NCBI GenBank assembly: GCA_030849965.1
Contig: JAVDKL010000004.1
Span: 372,001 to 436,000, forward strand
Reading direction: 5' to 3'
From: Schauerella fraxinea
GTDB taxonomy: Bacteria; Pseudomonadota; Gammaproteobacteria; Burkholderiales; Burkholderiaceae_B
DNA: 64,000 nt
Below, in pieces: positions 44,290-53,521 of the stretch (position 1 is its first letter; the number at the start of each line of letters is the position of its first letter). Position numbers and translations under genes: made by a program. The notes beneath the pieces are model-generated. The model searched no databases, was not told the DNA's origin, and saw nothing but the letters and a program-made list of their open reading frames with translations.

Positions 44290-44991
44290 ATGAGTGGCTT
44301 AATCTCGCGATCCATGCAAAACACAGATAACGCAAAAGCAGCAAGTGACGGCGGCGCCGTGCGCGTTCGCGGGCGTCCGCGTGCGTTCGATCGCGATGCG
44401 GCGTTGATGCAGGCGACCCGGCTCTTTTGGCGCAAGGGTTACGAGGCAACTTCCATAAGCGATCTGACCGAGGCTCTGGGCATTGGGTCGCCCAGCCTTT
44501 ACGCGGCGTTCGGGTCGAAAGAGGCGCTCTATACGGAGGCACTCACTCACTATGCGCGCAACTTCGAAGCGCTCGTGTGGGGACAATTCGCATCGGCCAA
44601 GACCGCGCGCGATGCGGTGCACGCGTTGCTGTTCGATTCTGCGACGGCGCTCACAGGATGCGCGGGGGACAATCCGCGTGGGTGCATGGTGGCGCTGTCG
44701 TCAGTGGGTAGCGACGGGCACGAGGCGCTCGGCGAACTGCTGCGCTCGGCCCGTGCGGTCACGCTCGACCGCTTGAAGGCGCGCTTCAGCCAAGCGGTCG
44801 AGGCGGGCGAAATCCCTGCGGATACCGATATCCACGCCTTGGCCCGCTTCGTTCAAACCATTCAGAACGGCATGTCGATTTTGGCGCGCGATGACGCCAG
44901 CAGTGATGAACTGCGTGGCGTGGCGGAGGTCGCCATGCTCGGATGGGATGCCCGCATCAAAAAAACGCGACGCGCGACCAAAGCCAAGTAG
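44290..44991 (+). CDS. TetR-family repressor, divergent from the SDR
   Basis: A 233-residue TetR protein. The HTH 'SISDLTEALGIGSPSLYAAF' and 'SKEALYTEAL' belong to the AcrR/YxaF-like group with a 'CMV'-containing second domain. Starts at 44290 or 44314 are both possible; neither has a strong Shine-Dalgarno. The basic C-terminal tail 'KKTRRATKAK' is unusual. Probably represses the SDR gene. Confidence 0.88.
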   Translation: MSGLISRSMQNTDNAKAASDGGAVRVRGRPRAFDRDAALMQATRLFWRKGYEATSISDLTEALGIGSPSLYAAFGSKEALYTEALTHYARNFEALVWGQFASAKTARDAVHALLFDSATALTGCAGDNPRGCMVALSSVGSDGHEALGELLRSARAVTLDRLKARFSQAVEAGEIPADTDIHALARFVQTIQNGMSILARDDASSDELRGVAEVAMLGWDARIKKTRRATKAK

Positions 44992-45076
44992 CGAGCGGTG
45001 CGCCGCCTTATCCCAAACGCAACATCGAGCGATGCGTCGCCCGATGTGGATGCTTCTTCGTCGCGCGAGTTCCGTC

Positions 45077-47194
45077 TTAGAACCGGTACGTCGCGCTGGC
45101 GATCACGCTGCGGCGTGCGCCATACCAGCAGTCGCCGCGCGACAAGCACGTGGCGATGTAGGTCTTGTCGGTCAAGTTGTTGACGTTGATGGCGTAGCGC
45201 CACTTGGCCGTGTCATACGCCAACATACCGTCAAACAGCACGACGGCACCCGTCTCGGGGGCGTTGCCGTCTTTGAACGCGCTCATCCAGCGCGTACCGG
45301 CGCCCACCGAGAAGCCTTGAATGTCGCCGATGGCGAAACGATATTTACCCCATGCCGCGGCCTGGTGACGCGGGATGCCTTCGAGTTCGCTGTCGGGTGC
45401 GATGTAGTTGTAGTGGGCGATCACGTCGATCGTGCGCGTGGGCGAACCGCGCCATTCCAGTTCGACACCTTTGGTGTTGGTCTTGCCGGTCTGCAGGCTG
45501 CTCAGCGGATTCAAGGGATCGTTGACGAGGCGGTTCTTCTCTTTCAACGTATACACCGCAGCGGTGAAGAGGTTTTTGCCGTCGGCCGATTCATGCTTGA
45601 TACCGGCTTCGTATTGCTCGCCGCGAATCGGTTTGTAGCTTTCGATGGCGTCGCCGTTCGGGCCAGCCACCGTGGTGCTTGCCACCGGCGTGAACGATTC
45701 GCTGTAGTTGACGTACGGCGACCAGCCATTGCTGGCGGCATACATCACGCCCAGGCGCTTGCTGGTAGCACTGGCTTTATCGGTTTGCGAACCATCAACA
45801 CCACTGCGCGCGTGATCGTGCCGCAAGCCGGCGACGACGATCCAGTTTTGACCGAACTTCATTTGGTCCTGAACGTAGGCGCCCGCCTGCCGTTGATTGA
45901 AACGCGGTTGGCTGGAGAGTTCGGGCGCGGTGTAATTGCCGTAGACGGGTGAATAGGCGTCGATCGTGCTGAAATTGAAACCGCTTTCCTTGTCGCGGCG
46001 ATAGCGCGTCCAGTCGAAGCCGATCAGCATGTCGTGCTGGACGATGCCGGTCTTGAGATTGCCTTTCAAGTGTTGATCGAGCGTATCGATTTTGACGCGC
46101 GTTTTGCTGTCGTCGCCGTAGCGACCGATGACGCGCTGATTGACAGGGTCCTCGTTCCATCCGCCAGGCGTCGAGAACGAATCGGCGTAAGTGCTGAAGT
46201 AGTCGTTCTTGTTGCGCGCATGGCGAAAGCCTTGGCTCACAGCCCACTGGTCGTTGAAGCGGTGCTCGAACAACCATCCGAAGCTGCGGCGCTCGGAGTC
46301 GTAGCGATCATGACCCGGTTCGCCGATGAAGCGGCGGGTGGGGATGCGGCCGTTCGGGTTGTAGGTTTGCATACCGGCCCAAGGCAGGAACTGCGCGGTC
46401 GAGCCGGACTTGTCATCCTGGTATAGACCCTGGAAGGTAAGCGACGTGGCGGCACTTGGCCGCCAGGTCAGCGACGGGGCGAATACCGTGCGATCGTCGT
46501 CGACATAATCGACCTGCGTATCAGCGTCGCGCTTGAGCCCAATGATGCGATAGAGCCATTGGCCGTCTTCAGTGATCGGGCCGGTAATGTCGAATTGCGC
46601 CTGCTTGCGGTCGTGATTGCCGTAAGACACGCCCACTTCACCTTGAAACTCGGACTGCGGACGCTTGCTCACCATGTTGATGATGCCGGCGGTGCTGCCC
46701 TGACCGTAAAGCATCGCCGATGGGCCGCGCAGCACTTCGAGGCGCTCCAACGTGAAAGGCTCGGTGCGCGTCGTGCTCGTGTAATAGTCGAAGTTCTGAC
46801 GCAGGCCGTCGAGGTACGTATCGGGCGATGAGCCGCGAATGCGCACGGAATCGGTGCGCGAATCGATACCGTAGGCGTCGGAACGAACGCCGGCAGCGTA
46901 TCCCAACGCCTCCTGGATGCTGGTCGCGCCTTGGTCGATCATCTGATCACGCGTAATCACGGTCACCGACTGCGGGGTCTCGATCAACGCGGTGTCGCTC
47001 TTGGACGCTGACGCAGCACGGTGGGCGGTATAGCCCTGCACGGGACTCGTTGCCGTTTCTTGTTCTGTCGCACCCTGCACCTGAATCTCGGGCAGCGTGG
47101 TTACGGGCGCTTGCGCCTGTGCCATGGCGGTCAGGGGAAGCAGGGCGAGCGCAGCAACAAGACTGGCGTTCTTCAGCGTAAAGGCGTGCGGCAT
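45077..47194 (-). CDS. TonB-dependent siderophore receptor
   Basis: A 705-residue outer-membrane receptor: signal peptide ending 'AMAQA', plug domain with 'ETPQSVTVITRDQMIDQGA' and 'LRGPSAMLYGQGSTAGIINM', then a 22-strand barrel ending in a terminal Phe ('SATYRF'). Sequence style is FpvA/FoxA/FhuA-like, for ferric hydroxamate or mixed siderophores. No sigma/anti-sigma pair is adjacent and the N-terminus lacks the extra signalling domain, so regulation is probably by Fur; I did not identify a convincing Fur box. Confidence 0.93.
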   Translation of the reverse strand: MPHAFTLKNASLVAALALLPLTAMAQAQAPVTTLPEIQVQGATEQETATSPVQGYTAHRAASASKSDTALIETPQSVTVITRDQMIDQGATSIQEALGYAAGVRSDAYGIDSRTDSVRIRGSSPDTYLDGLRQNFDYYTSTTRTEPFTLERLEVLRGPSAMLYGQGSTAGIINMVSKRPQSEFQGEVGVSYGNHDRKQAQFDITGPITEDGQWLYRIIGLKRDADTQVDYVDDDRTVFAPSLTWRPSAATSLTFQGLYQDDKSGSTAQFLPWAGMQTYNPNGRIPTRRFIGEPGHDRYDSERRSFGWLFEHRFNDQWAVSQGFRHARNKNDYFSTYADSFSTPGGWNEDPVNQRVIGRYGDDSKTRVKIDTLDQHLKGNLKTGIVQHDMLIGFDWTRYRRDKESGFNFSTIDAYSPVYGNYTAPELSSQPRFNQRQAGAYVQDQMKFGQNWIVVAGLRHDHARSGVDGSQTDKASATSKRLGVMYAASNGWSPYVNYSESFTPVASTTVAGPNGDAIESYKPIRGEQYEAGIKHESADGKNLFTAAVYTLKEKNRLVNDPLNPLSSLQTGKTNTKGVELEWRGSPTRTIDVIAHYNYIAPDSELEGIPRHQAAAWGKYRFAIGDIQGFSVGAGTRWMSAFKDGNAPETGAVVLFDGMLAYDTAKWRYAINVNNLTDKTYIATCLSRGDCWYGARRSVIASATYRF

Positions 47195-47379
47195 GGTCGG
47201 CGAGGAAGTTAATGTTGATGCAAAAAGGAATGAATCGTATTTAGTTCTAAATTTCCGAATGAAGTTGACGCCAGACAGCGCGCGCTGTCAAGAATTTGCG
47301 AGGATTAGGCGGGGGTGGAATGTTTCATCTGCGCCACGGTACCGAAGGCCGAGGAGGCGGCGATGCGCATCACGTCGGT

Positions 47380-48450
47380 TTACGCGCCGGATTCATTCAT
47401 CAGTTCCCGCACCAGCGCGGCAAAGAGCAGTTCGGCGGGCAATTCGCGCGCGAGGGGGGCGCCTTGGCCCGCCCAGTGCGCGGCGAAGTCGTGATTGTTC
47501 TGCATCGCGGCGGCAGCCATCAGTTGCTTGGCGGCGTCATAGGCCACCGGGTACGCTGCCGGCAACGCGCTGCCATCGGCTTCGCCGTGCAGAATGAAAC
47601 GATTGACGATGCCGCGAGCGGGGCGGCCCGATAATGTGCTGGTGAGCCGAGTGGTCGCTGCGCGTTCGCTTTTGAGCGCGGCCCGATAGCCTGCGTTGGC
47701 GCTCGATTCGGGGCACAGCACAAAGGCCGTGCCGAGTTGCGCGGCGGCGGCGCCAAGATCGAGTGCGGCGCGAATGCCGGCGCCATCCATGATGCCGCCA
47801 GCCGCGATCACCGGCAATGAGGTGCGCTGCACCAGCAAGCGCACCAGCACAGATGTGCTCAATCGTTCGTCGATAGCATCGGGATCGAACATGCCGCGAT
47901 GTCCACCGGCTTCGATACCCTGCGCCACGATGGCATCGACGCCGGCCGCTTCGATCCGTGCAGCTTCGGCCAAGTTGGTTGCGGTGGCGAGCGTGTAGAT
48001 GCCTGCAGCGCGCAACGCCGCAATGCGCGCCGCGGGCGGCAAGCCAAAATGAAAGCTCACCACCGCAGGCGCGGTCTCGAGGAGTATGTTGAACATCTCA
48101 TCGTCGACCACGAAGCTCTTGTAGATTTCGTCGATCGATGCGGGAGCCGTGGCGCCAATGTCAGTGAACAAGGGCGTCAGATGCTGCAACCACGCGGTTT
48201 CACGGGCAGCGTCGCGGCCGGCCGGTGCATGACAAAACACATTCACATTGAAGGGGCGGCTCGTCAGCGCACGCGTGTCATCAATCATTCGGCGCGCTTG
48301 CTCGGGCGTGCTTGCACCAATGCCGATCGAACCCAGGCCACCGGCGTTCGACACGGCCGCGGCCAGCTGCGGCGTGGAGACGCCAGCCATCGGCGCCTGA
48401 ATGATGGGATAGATGCCAAGTCGGGTAGCTAACGCGCCAAAAATACTCAT
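47380..48450 (-). CDS. Nitronate monooxygenase-family FMN enzyme
   Basis: A 356-residue TIM-barrel flavoprotein from ATG 48450 (AGGAG six bases upstream; an ATG at 48468 is in frame). Conserved features: '[20 protein letters not shown]' at the N-terminus, 'VVSFHFGLP', 'GIEAGGHRG' and '[11 protein letters not shown]'. Class I nitronate monooxygenases oxidise alkyl nitronates such as propionate 3-nitronate; enoyl reductase-like relatives are the alternative. It is divergent from a LysR gene 92 bp away. Confidence 0.9.
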   Translation of the reverse strand: MSIFGALATRLGIYPIIQAPMAGVSTPQLAAAVSNAGGLGSIGIGASTPEQARRMIDDTRALTSRPFNVNVFCHAPAGRDAARETAWLQHLTPLFTDIGATAPASIDEIYKSFVVDDEMFNILLETAPAVVSFHFGLPPAARIAALRAAGIYTLATATNLAEAARIEAAGVDAIVAQGIEAGGHRGMFDPDAIDERLSTSVLVRLLVQRTSLPVIAAGGIMDGAGIRAALDLGAAAAQLGTAFVLCPESSANAGYRAALKSERAATTRLTSTLSGRPARGIVNRFILHGEADGSALPAAYPVAYDAAKQLMAAAAMQNNHDFAAHWAGQGAPLARELPAELLFAALVRELMNESGA

Positions 48451-48542
48451 GACCGCTCCTGTGATCAACGATGCAGCATCGTTTCTAATTCTTTATTGGA
48501 TAATAAAATGATATCATCGTTCTCAAATAAGGAATCATCGCC

Positions 48543-49415
48543 ATGGACATGGAATCGCTCAGAATCTTCACGGCAGTCGCCGCCGAGCTGAGCATTACGC
48601 AAGCGTCGGCGCGTCTTGGACGGGCGCCGTCCAACGTTACCACCCGCATTCAGCAGTTGGAAGCGGACGTGGGCGTCGAGCTTTTCGTGCGCACCGGCAA
48701 GCGCATGGCCATGTCGATCGCGGGCGAACGCTTTCTGGATTATGCCCAGCGGTTGCTTGCACTCGAAGAAGAAGCGCGGCATGTGGTAACGGGCGGCGAG
48801 GATGGGGGTGCACTGCGGATCGGTTGCATGGAAAGCACCGCCGCGAGTCGACTGCCGGCGCTCCTGGCTGCCTATCACGCAGGCTTTCCCACCACGAAAC
48901 TCGAACTGAGTACGGGACCCTCTCGCATGCTGCTCGAGCAGGTGCGCAACGGCAAAATGGATTGCGCGTTTGTGGCCTTGCCTACTGCGTGGGCGGGCAC
49001 CGATGCCTTGGCCGACCTGGGCTTATCGATGAAGCCCGTGTGGCGTGAAGAGCTGCTGCTGCTGTTGCCCGCAAGCGAAACGGGCGTTCGCACCACGGCC
49101 CAGGTGCGCACGCGATCGCTCGCCGCGTTCAAGCAGGGTTGCACTTATCGCGCCATCGCGGAGGAACATTTAGGAATTGCCGGCAACACCGAATGGCGGA
49201 TCCAGGAGATGGGGTCGTACCATTCAATGATCGCGTGCGTGGCGGCAGGGGCCTGCGTCACGCTTTTGCCCAAAAGTGTGCTCGAGCTCGCGCGAGTACC
49301 TGCGGCATTGAAGACATTGAAAGCGGGGCGGTCGGATACGTGCTTGGTATGGCGCACGGATTACGACGTGCCGGCGTTCTCGAATCTGCTCACGCAGATC
49401 GGTGCGCAATCGTGA
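48543..49415 (+). CDS. LysR-family regulator, divergent from nitronate monooxygenase
   Basis: A 290-residue LTTR: HTH 'LSITQASARLGRAPSNVTTR', effector domain from about residue 90. An AGGA Shine-Dalgarno precedes the ATG. The 92-bp gap to the nitronate monooxygenase gene contains the palindrome ATGATATCAT, a plausible LTTR site. Its stop overlaps the following MFS start (TGATG), so LysR and MFS are co-transcribed. Confidence 0.92.
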   Translation: MDMESLRIFTAVAAELSITQASARLGRAPSNVTTRIQQLEADVGVELFVRTGKRMAMSIAGERFLDYAQRLLALEEEARHVVTGGEDGGALRIGCMESTAASRLPALLAAYHAGFPTTKLELSTGPSRMLLEQVRNGKMDCAFVALPTAWAGTDALADLGLSMKPVWREELLLLLPASETGVRTTAQVRTRSLAAFKQGCTYRAIAEEHLGIAGNTEWRIQEMGSYHSMIACVAAGACVTLLPKSVLELARVPAALKTLKAGRSDTCLVWRTDYDVPAFSNLLTQIGAQS

Positions 49416-50563
49416 TGACACGCGTAGCGGCCAAAACAGGATCTGGATTGCGCTCGGCCTTCGATGCCGCGCTCATCATGGCAGTGGGCATGGGTTTTGG
49501 CCGATTTGCGTTTACGGCCGTATATCCGCATATGGTGGAAGAGGGGGTGTTGAGCCTGCATGGCGGCAGCCTTGCCGCGTCGGCCAACTATGCGGGGTAT
49601 CTGATCGGCGCGCTATTGGCGATGCGGATGCGTGCGCACGACGCCCATCGGCTCTGTGTGCTGTCCTTCGTTGGCACGGCTGGGTGTCTGGCGGTGCTCG
49701 CCGCGATCGAGTCCATTCCGTTGATCATCTTCATTCGCGGCATTGCCGGGGTGTTCAGTGCGCTGGCGATGGTGGGCGCGTCACTTTGGCTATTGGCGCA
49801 TCGCGGCCAGATGCACCGCGCGCCGCTGCTGTACGCGGGCGTTGGCATCGGCATTGCGTTGTCGGCTGAGTTATTGGTGCTTGGCGCGCACGCGGGCTTG
49901 AGCAGTCAGGGGCTATGGCTCATGCTGGGCGTGGTGAGCCTTGCGATCGGTCTCGCTGCCGCGCCGGGATTGCTGTCGAAAACCCCGACTGCCGCGGCTG
50001 TCGCATGCACCCCAGGGTTGCCCGGGGCAGCGCCTGTCAAACCCTTGCCGCTCATTGTGATCTATGGCTTGGCCGGCTTTGGCTACATCATCACCGCCAC
50101 CTATCTGCCGCTGCTCGTAAAAAGCGCGCTTCCCGATCTGGATTCCGCTCACGTGTGGGCAGTGTTCGGGGTGGGGGCAATCGGGTCCTGCTTTGTGTGG
50201 CATGGCGCCCATCAACGCTTCGGCACACGCCTCGCACTTACGGCCAATCTCTGCGTACAAGCCTTCGGCGTCGTGCTGCCCACGCTCATGCCGTCCACGG
50301 CAGGCTATCTGCTCAGCGCCTTGCTGGTGGGCGGCACGTTTACCGGTACGGTCACCATCGCGGTGCCGGCTGCCCAGCGCATCGTGCGGGAAGGGCGCGG
50401 CAACCTCGTCGCCATCATGACAGTGGTGTATGGCGTGGGGCAGATTGTGGGTCCGATCGTGGCGAACGGCTTGTTCAATGCCACGCAAACCTTCTCGAGT
50501 TCGCTCATCGTGGCCGGCGTGGCGTTATTGATTGCCGCTGTAATAAGCGTGCGAGCGCTGTAG
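49415..50563 (+). CDS. YbfB/YjiJ-type MFS transporter
   Basis: A 382-residue protein from ATG 49415, overlapping the LysR stop by one base; the long open frame upstream is only a shadow of the LysR gene. The N-terminal 'GMGFGRFAFTAVYPHM' is the signature of the YbfB/YjiJ (DUF1228) family of 12-span transporters. Substrate unknown. Operon position suggests a role with the nitronate monooxygenase regulon. Confidence 0.88.
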   Translation: MTRVAAKTGSGLRSAFDAALIMAVGMGFGRFAFTAVYPHMVEEGVLSLHGGSLAASANYAGYLIGALLAMRMRAHDAHRLCVLSFVGTAGCLAVLAAIESIPLIIFIRGIAGVFSALAMVGASLWLLAHRGQMHRAPLLYAGVGIGIALSAELLVLGAHAGLSSQGLWLMLGVVSLAIGLAAAPGLLSKTPTAAAVACTPGLPGAAPVKPLPLIVIYGLAGFGYIITATYLPLLVKSALPDLDSAHVWAVFGVGAIGSCFVWHGAHQRFGTRLALTANLCVQAFGVVLPTLMPSTAGYLLSALLVGGTFTGTVTIAVPAAQRIVREGRGNLVAIMTVVYGVGQIVGPIVANGLFNATQTFSSSLIVAGVALLIAAVISVRAL

Positions 50564-50587
50564 GCTGTGGCTTGTGTCGGCCCGCGC

Positions 50588-51208
50588 TCAAGCGCCTGCC
50601 GTACCCAAGCCACCCTGCATCAGCGCAGCAAAGGTTTTCGCCGCTTCAGCCTCGGTGCACTGGCCCCGCAACATCGCGGCCGAGAGCGCTTCGCCAGCGC
50701 CGATGAATCCCACACAATGTCGTTCCAGGTCTGTTCGCGATAAGCGGCTGTGCGCCGCCAATACCGTGGCAAACAACTGCACATAGCCATCGAGCAGTTC
50801 CTGATGCACGACGCCTTTTTCGTCGCTGCCCGCCAGCGCTGCACCAACCGCCTGCCAAACCCCGTCGGTATCGACCGCGCAATGGATATAGGCAACCGCC
50901 AAACGCTCAACGACGTCTTCGGTGCTGCGCTCGCCTGTTGTCAACGCTTCCCGCAGGGCATTGGACTGCGCCACATCCATGGATTTGTAGAGCGCGATCA
51001 GCAGTCCCGATCGGGTGCCGAAATGCTCGTACACCACCGGCTTGGAAACGCCCGCGCTTATTGCCAAATGCCCAAGCGTCAGGCGATCCGCACCTTCCTT
51101 TCGCACGATGTCGAGCGCGGTGGCGAGCAATTGCAGTCGCCGCTGGGCCTTGGAGAGCCTGCGTAGCGGCGCATCTTGGGTGGCATTGGGGGGCATGTTT
51201 TTCGTCAA
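50588..51208 (-). CDS. TetR-family repressor, divergent from an NAD(P)-binding oxidoreductase
   Basis: A 206-residue protein if started at TTG 51208, which has AGGA nine bases upstream; ATG 51196 lies too far from it (21 bases) but is possible. The HTH is 'LTLGHLAISAGVSKPVVYEH' followed by 'FGTRSGLLIALY'. Two palindromes of the same ACCTAC/GTAGGT type lie just upstream, in the gap to the divergent oxidoreductase gene, fitting autorepression plus repression of that gene. Confidence 0.87.
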   Translation of the reverse strand: MTKNMPPNATQDAPLRRLSKAQRRLQLLATALDIVRKEGADRLTLGHLAISAGVSKPVVYEHFGTRSGLLIALYKSMDVAQSNALREALTTGERSTEDVVERLAVAYIHCAVDTDGVWQAVGAALAGSDEKGVVHQELLDGYVQLFATVLAAHSRLSRTDLERHCVGFIGAGEALSAAMLRGQCTEAEAAKTFAALMQGGLGTAGA

Positions 51209-51228
51209 CGTACTGCTTCCTGTTGCGT

Positions 51229-51269
51229 AACCTACTAAAGGTAGGTTAAGGTACCTACTCATAGTAGGT
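51229..51269. promoter_or_regulatory. Double TetR operator
   Basis: Site 1: AACCTAC (51229-51235), 5-bp spacer, GTAGGTT (51241-51247), perfect. Site 2: ACCTACT (51253-51259), CAT, AGTAGGT (51263-51269), perfect. Same half-site, centres 23 bp apart, i.e. about two helical turns, as in cooperative QacR/TetR binding. Confidence 0.75.
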
Positions 51270-51379
51270 TGTACCCGAGAGTCTGCTTCACTGCAACGCC
51301 TGCGGCCGCTTTTCAGCGCCGATCCAAACGCGTCGTGATGCCGGATTTTCTTCATCCATCATTTGAAAGGAACGACAAC

Positions 51380-52384
51380 ATGACGACAGCACCCATCCTT
51401 TTCGCAGGCGGCTCCGGCAGCGTGGGACGCAAGACGATTGCCGATTTCCGGAAGCGCTATCCCGATGTGCCCGTATTCGTGGGCGGTCGCAATCTGAAGA
51501 CGGCGGGCGAAGTCGCGCAAGCGGCAGGCTTGGCAAAAGCCGTTGCGATCGATCTCGATAAGCCGCAGCTAGGCCTCGCAGACGATGTGGCCGTGGGCGC
51601 GGTGGTCATGTTGGTACCCGATAACGCGCTGCTCGGCCTGAGATTCGCACAGGATCGGGCCGTGCCTTACGTGAGTATCGGCGGTGGGTTGATCGAGGTT
51701 GCATCGGAGTTGGCGCTGTTCACGCATCGCCCGAACGCTGCGCCCATCGTGATCGCCGCGCACTGGATGGCTGGGGCGGCGGTGATGCTGGCGTCCAAAG
51801 CCGCCCAAGCCTTCGATCGTGTGCGGTCGATCCACATGGGTGTGCTCGTTGACGATCAGGATTCGGTCGGTCCCACTGCGTTGGAAGACATGGCACGGCT
51901 GCATGAGGCCGCGCCTGCTGCATTGGCTCTAAAAGACGGCAAGCGCGTCTGGCTCACAGGTGACGCCGTCAACCGCGATATTGAAACCGTTGACGGGCGC
52001 CGGTTGAAAGGCAGCGCATTCTCTTCATTTGATGTGGTGAGCCTGCAGGCCGGCACGGGCGCGGCCGATATCCGATTCGATCTTGTGACGGCCGAATCGT
52101 CCAGCCGCCGTGCCGGGGGCGGTGCCGCGACCGAGATCATGGTCGAGATCGAAGGCGATGCCGATGGGCGCGCAACGCGATCGCGATCGACGCTGGTGTT
52201 TGACGAGGGGACGGCAGCGCTGACCGGTGTGAGCGTGGTGCTCGCGCTTGCAGCCTTGCTGGGACTGGACGGTAAAGCGCCAACGCCCGCTGGGCTCTAC
52301 ATGCCCGAATTGCTGTGGGATGCCGACACCTATCTCGCAGAGCTCGTTCGCGCAGGCGCCAAGGTTGAGGAAAGCCTCAAGTAG
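51380..52384 (+). CDS. Saccharopine dehydrogenase-like NAD(P)-binding oxidoreductase
   Basis: A 334-residue protein from ATG 51380 (AAAGGA seven bases upstream; the frame is open 37 codons further up without a start signal). The N-terminal Rossmann segment is 'ILFAGGSGSVGRKTIADFRK', followed by a dimerisation/catalytic domain ending near 'TGVSVVLALAALLGLDG'. No close functional assignment is possible. The divergent TetR suggests an inducible catabolic or detoxifying reductase. Confidence 0.75.
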   Translation: MTTAPILFAGGSGSVGRKTIADFRKRYPDVPVFVGGRNLKTAGEVAQAAGLAKAVAIDLDKPQLGLADDVAVGAVVMLVPDNALLGLRFAQDRAVPYVSIGGGLIEVASELALFTHRPNAAPIVIAAHWMAGAAVMLASKAAQAFDRVRSIHMGVLVDDQDSVGPTALEDMARLHEAAPAALALKDGKRVWLTGDAVNRDIETVDGRRLKGSAFSSFDVVSLQAGTGAADIRFDLVTAESSSRRAGGGAATEIMVEIEGDADGRATRSRSTLVFDEGTAALTGVSVVLALAALLGLDGKAPTPAGLYMPELLWDADTYLAELVRAGAKVEESLK

Positions 52385-52445
52385 GTTGCCGGGTGAGTCA
52401 AGCCAAGTCGTGGCAGCACGCGCCGCGATAAAGCGCGGGCCCGCG

Positions 52446-53342
52446 TCAGGATGCGTGCGATGCGGACTGTGCAAACGCCGCATTGACGCACTCCGCCATC
52501 TTGCGTGCATGCGCGTTGATGGGAAAATGGTCGGAGGTGACGGCGTAGCTGTGAAACGCGATCTTCTCGGAAAAGGGAATCTCGCGGATCTCGCTCATGC
52601 CGAGCGCGCGCGAGACCACTGGATTGACGATCGAGATGCCGAGCCCCTTTCCAACCATCGTGCAGATCGTGGTGGCATAAGGTGTTTCGACCGATATCAC
52701 GCGTCTGTCGTCATCGGGAAAGTGGCGATCGATCGCCGCCCGATTGAAGCTGCCGGCGGGAAGCGAAATGAAATTCTCGTCGGCGAAATCGGCGGGCTTC
52801 AAGACGCGCTTGCGAGCCAGCCGGTGCGCGCGATGCACAATGCAGATGCCGTATGCGGTATTGATGCGCTCGTATTTCAACCCCGCCACATCGCTTTCGA
52901 TCGAACAAAAGCAAATGTCGCAAAAGCCGGTCGCCATCCACTTCGCCACCACGTCGGAGCCGCCTGTGTTGACCACCACCGGAATATCCGAGAACTTTTC
53001 CCTGAACAGGCGAATCGCGTCCGGCAAAATGCACTGCGTGATCGAGCCCACTGCGCCGACGCGAATCGATCCTGTCCCGCGACGCCGAATCGAGCTGGCG
53101 CTGTCGTTCAATGAATCCAGTCCGATGAAGGCGCGTTCGACATCCGCGTAAAACGCGTCGGCCTCCGGCGTGGGAATCAGCCGCGTACCCACCCTTTGGA
53201 ACAAGACGAAACCCAGCGTTTTCTCCAGCAATGCCACCCACCGGCTGACATTGGGCTGCGATGTGTGCAGCAGACTGGCCGCCGTCGTCATCGAGCGCGT
53301 CATCATCACCGCACGAAATGCTTCGACCTGCTTGAAGTTCAT
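52446..53342 (-). CDS. LysR-family regulator, divergent from the lyase/Bug-receptor operon
   Basis: A 298-residue LTTR: 'MTTAASLLHTSQPNVSRWVA' HTH, effector domain containing 'RGTGSIRVGAVGS'. It resembles regulators of amino-acid or opine use (OccR/NocR-like) in its N-terminal 'MNFKQVEAFRAVMMTRSM'. The 179-bp gap to the lyase gene is AT-rich around 53,420-53,460 and probably carries both promoters. Confidence 0.9.
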   Translation of the reverse strand: MNFKQVEAFRAVMMTRSMTTAASLLHTSQPNVSRWVALLEKTLGFVLFQRVGTRLIPTPEADAFYADVERAFIGLDSLNDSASSIRRRGTGSIRVGAVGSITQCILPDAIRLFREKFSDIPVVVNTGGSDVVAKWMATGFCDICFCSIESDVAGLKYERINTAYGICIVHRAHRLARKRVLKPADFADENFISLPAGSFNRAAIDRHFPDDDRRVISVETPYATTICTMVGKGLGISIVNPVVSRALGMSEIREIPFSEKIAFHSYAVTSDHFPINAHARKMAECVNAAFAQSASHAS

Positions 53343-53521
53343 CTTTTATTTCCTGATCGAGGCGCTCGGCTATGCGGGGGCGCCAGCGTTGGATCGACAC
53401 AAGCGAAATGCTGTCGAAGCTAATCATATCAATTCTGTATTTGAAGCAATAAGAATCTTATTTGACGTATGGATGGCCTGAAACCGAGACTAGGGTTTTA
53501 CAGCCCTGGACACGCCTCGCC

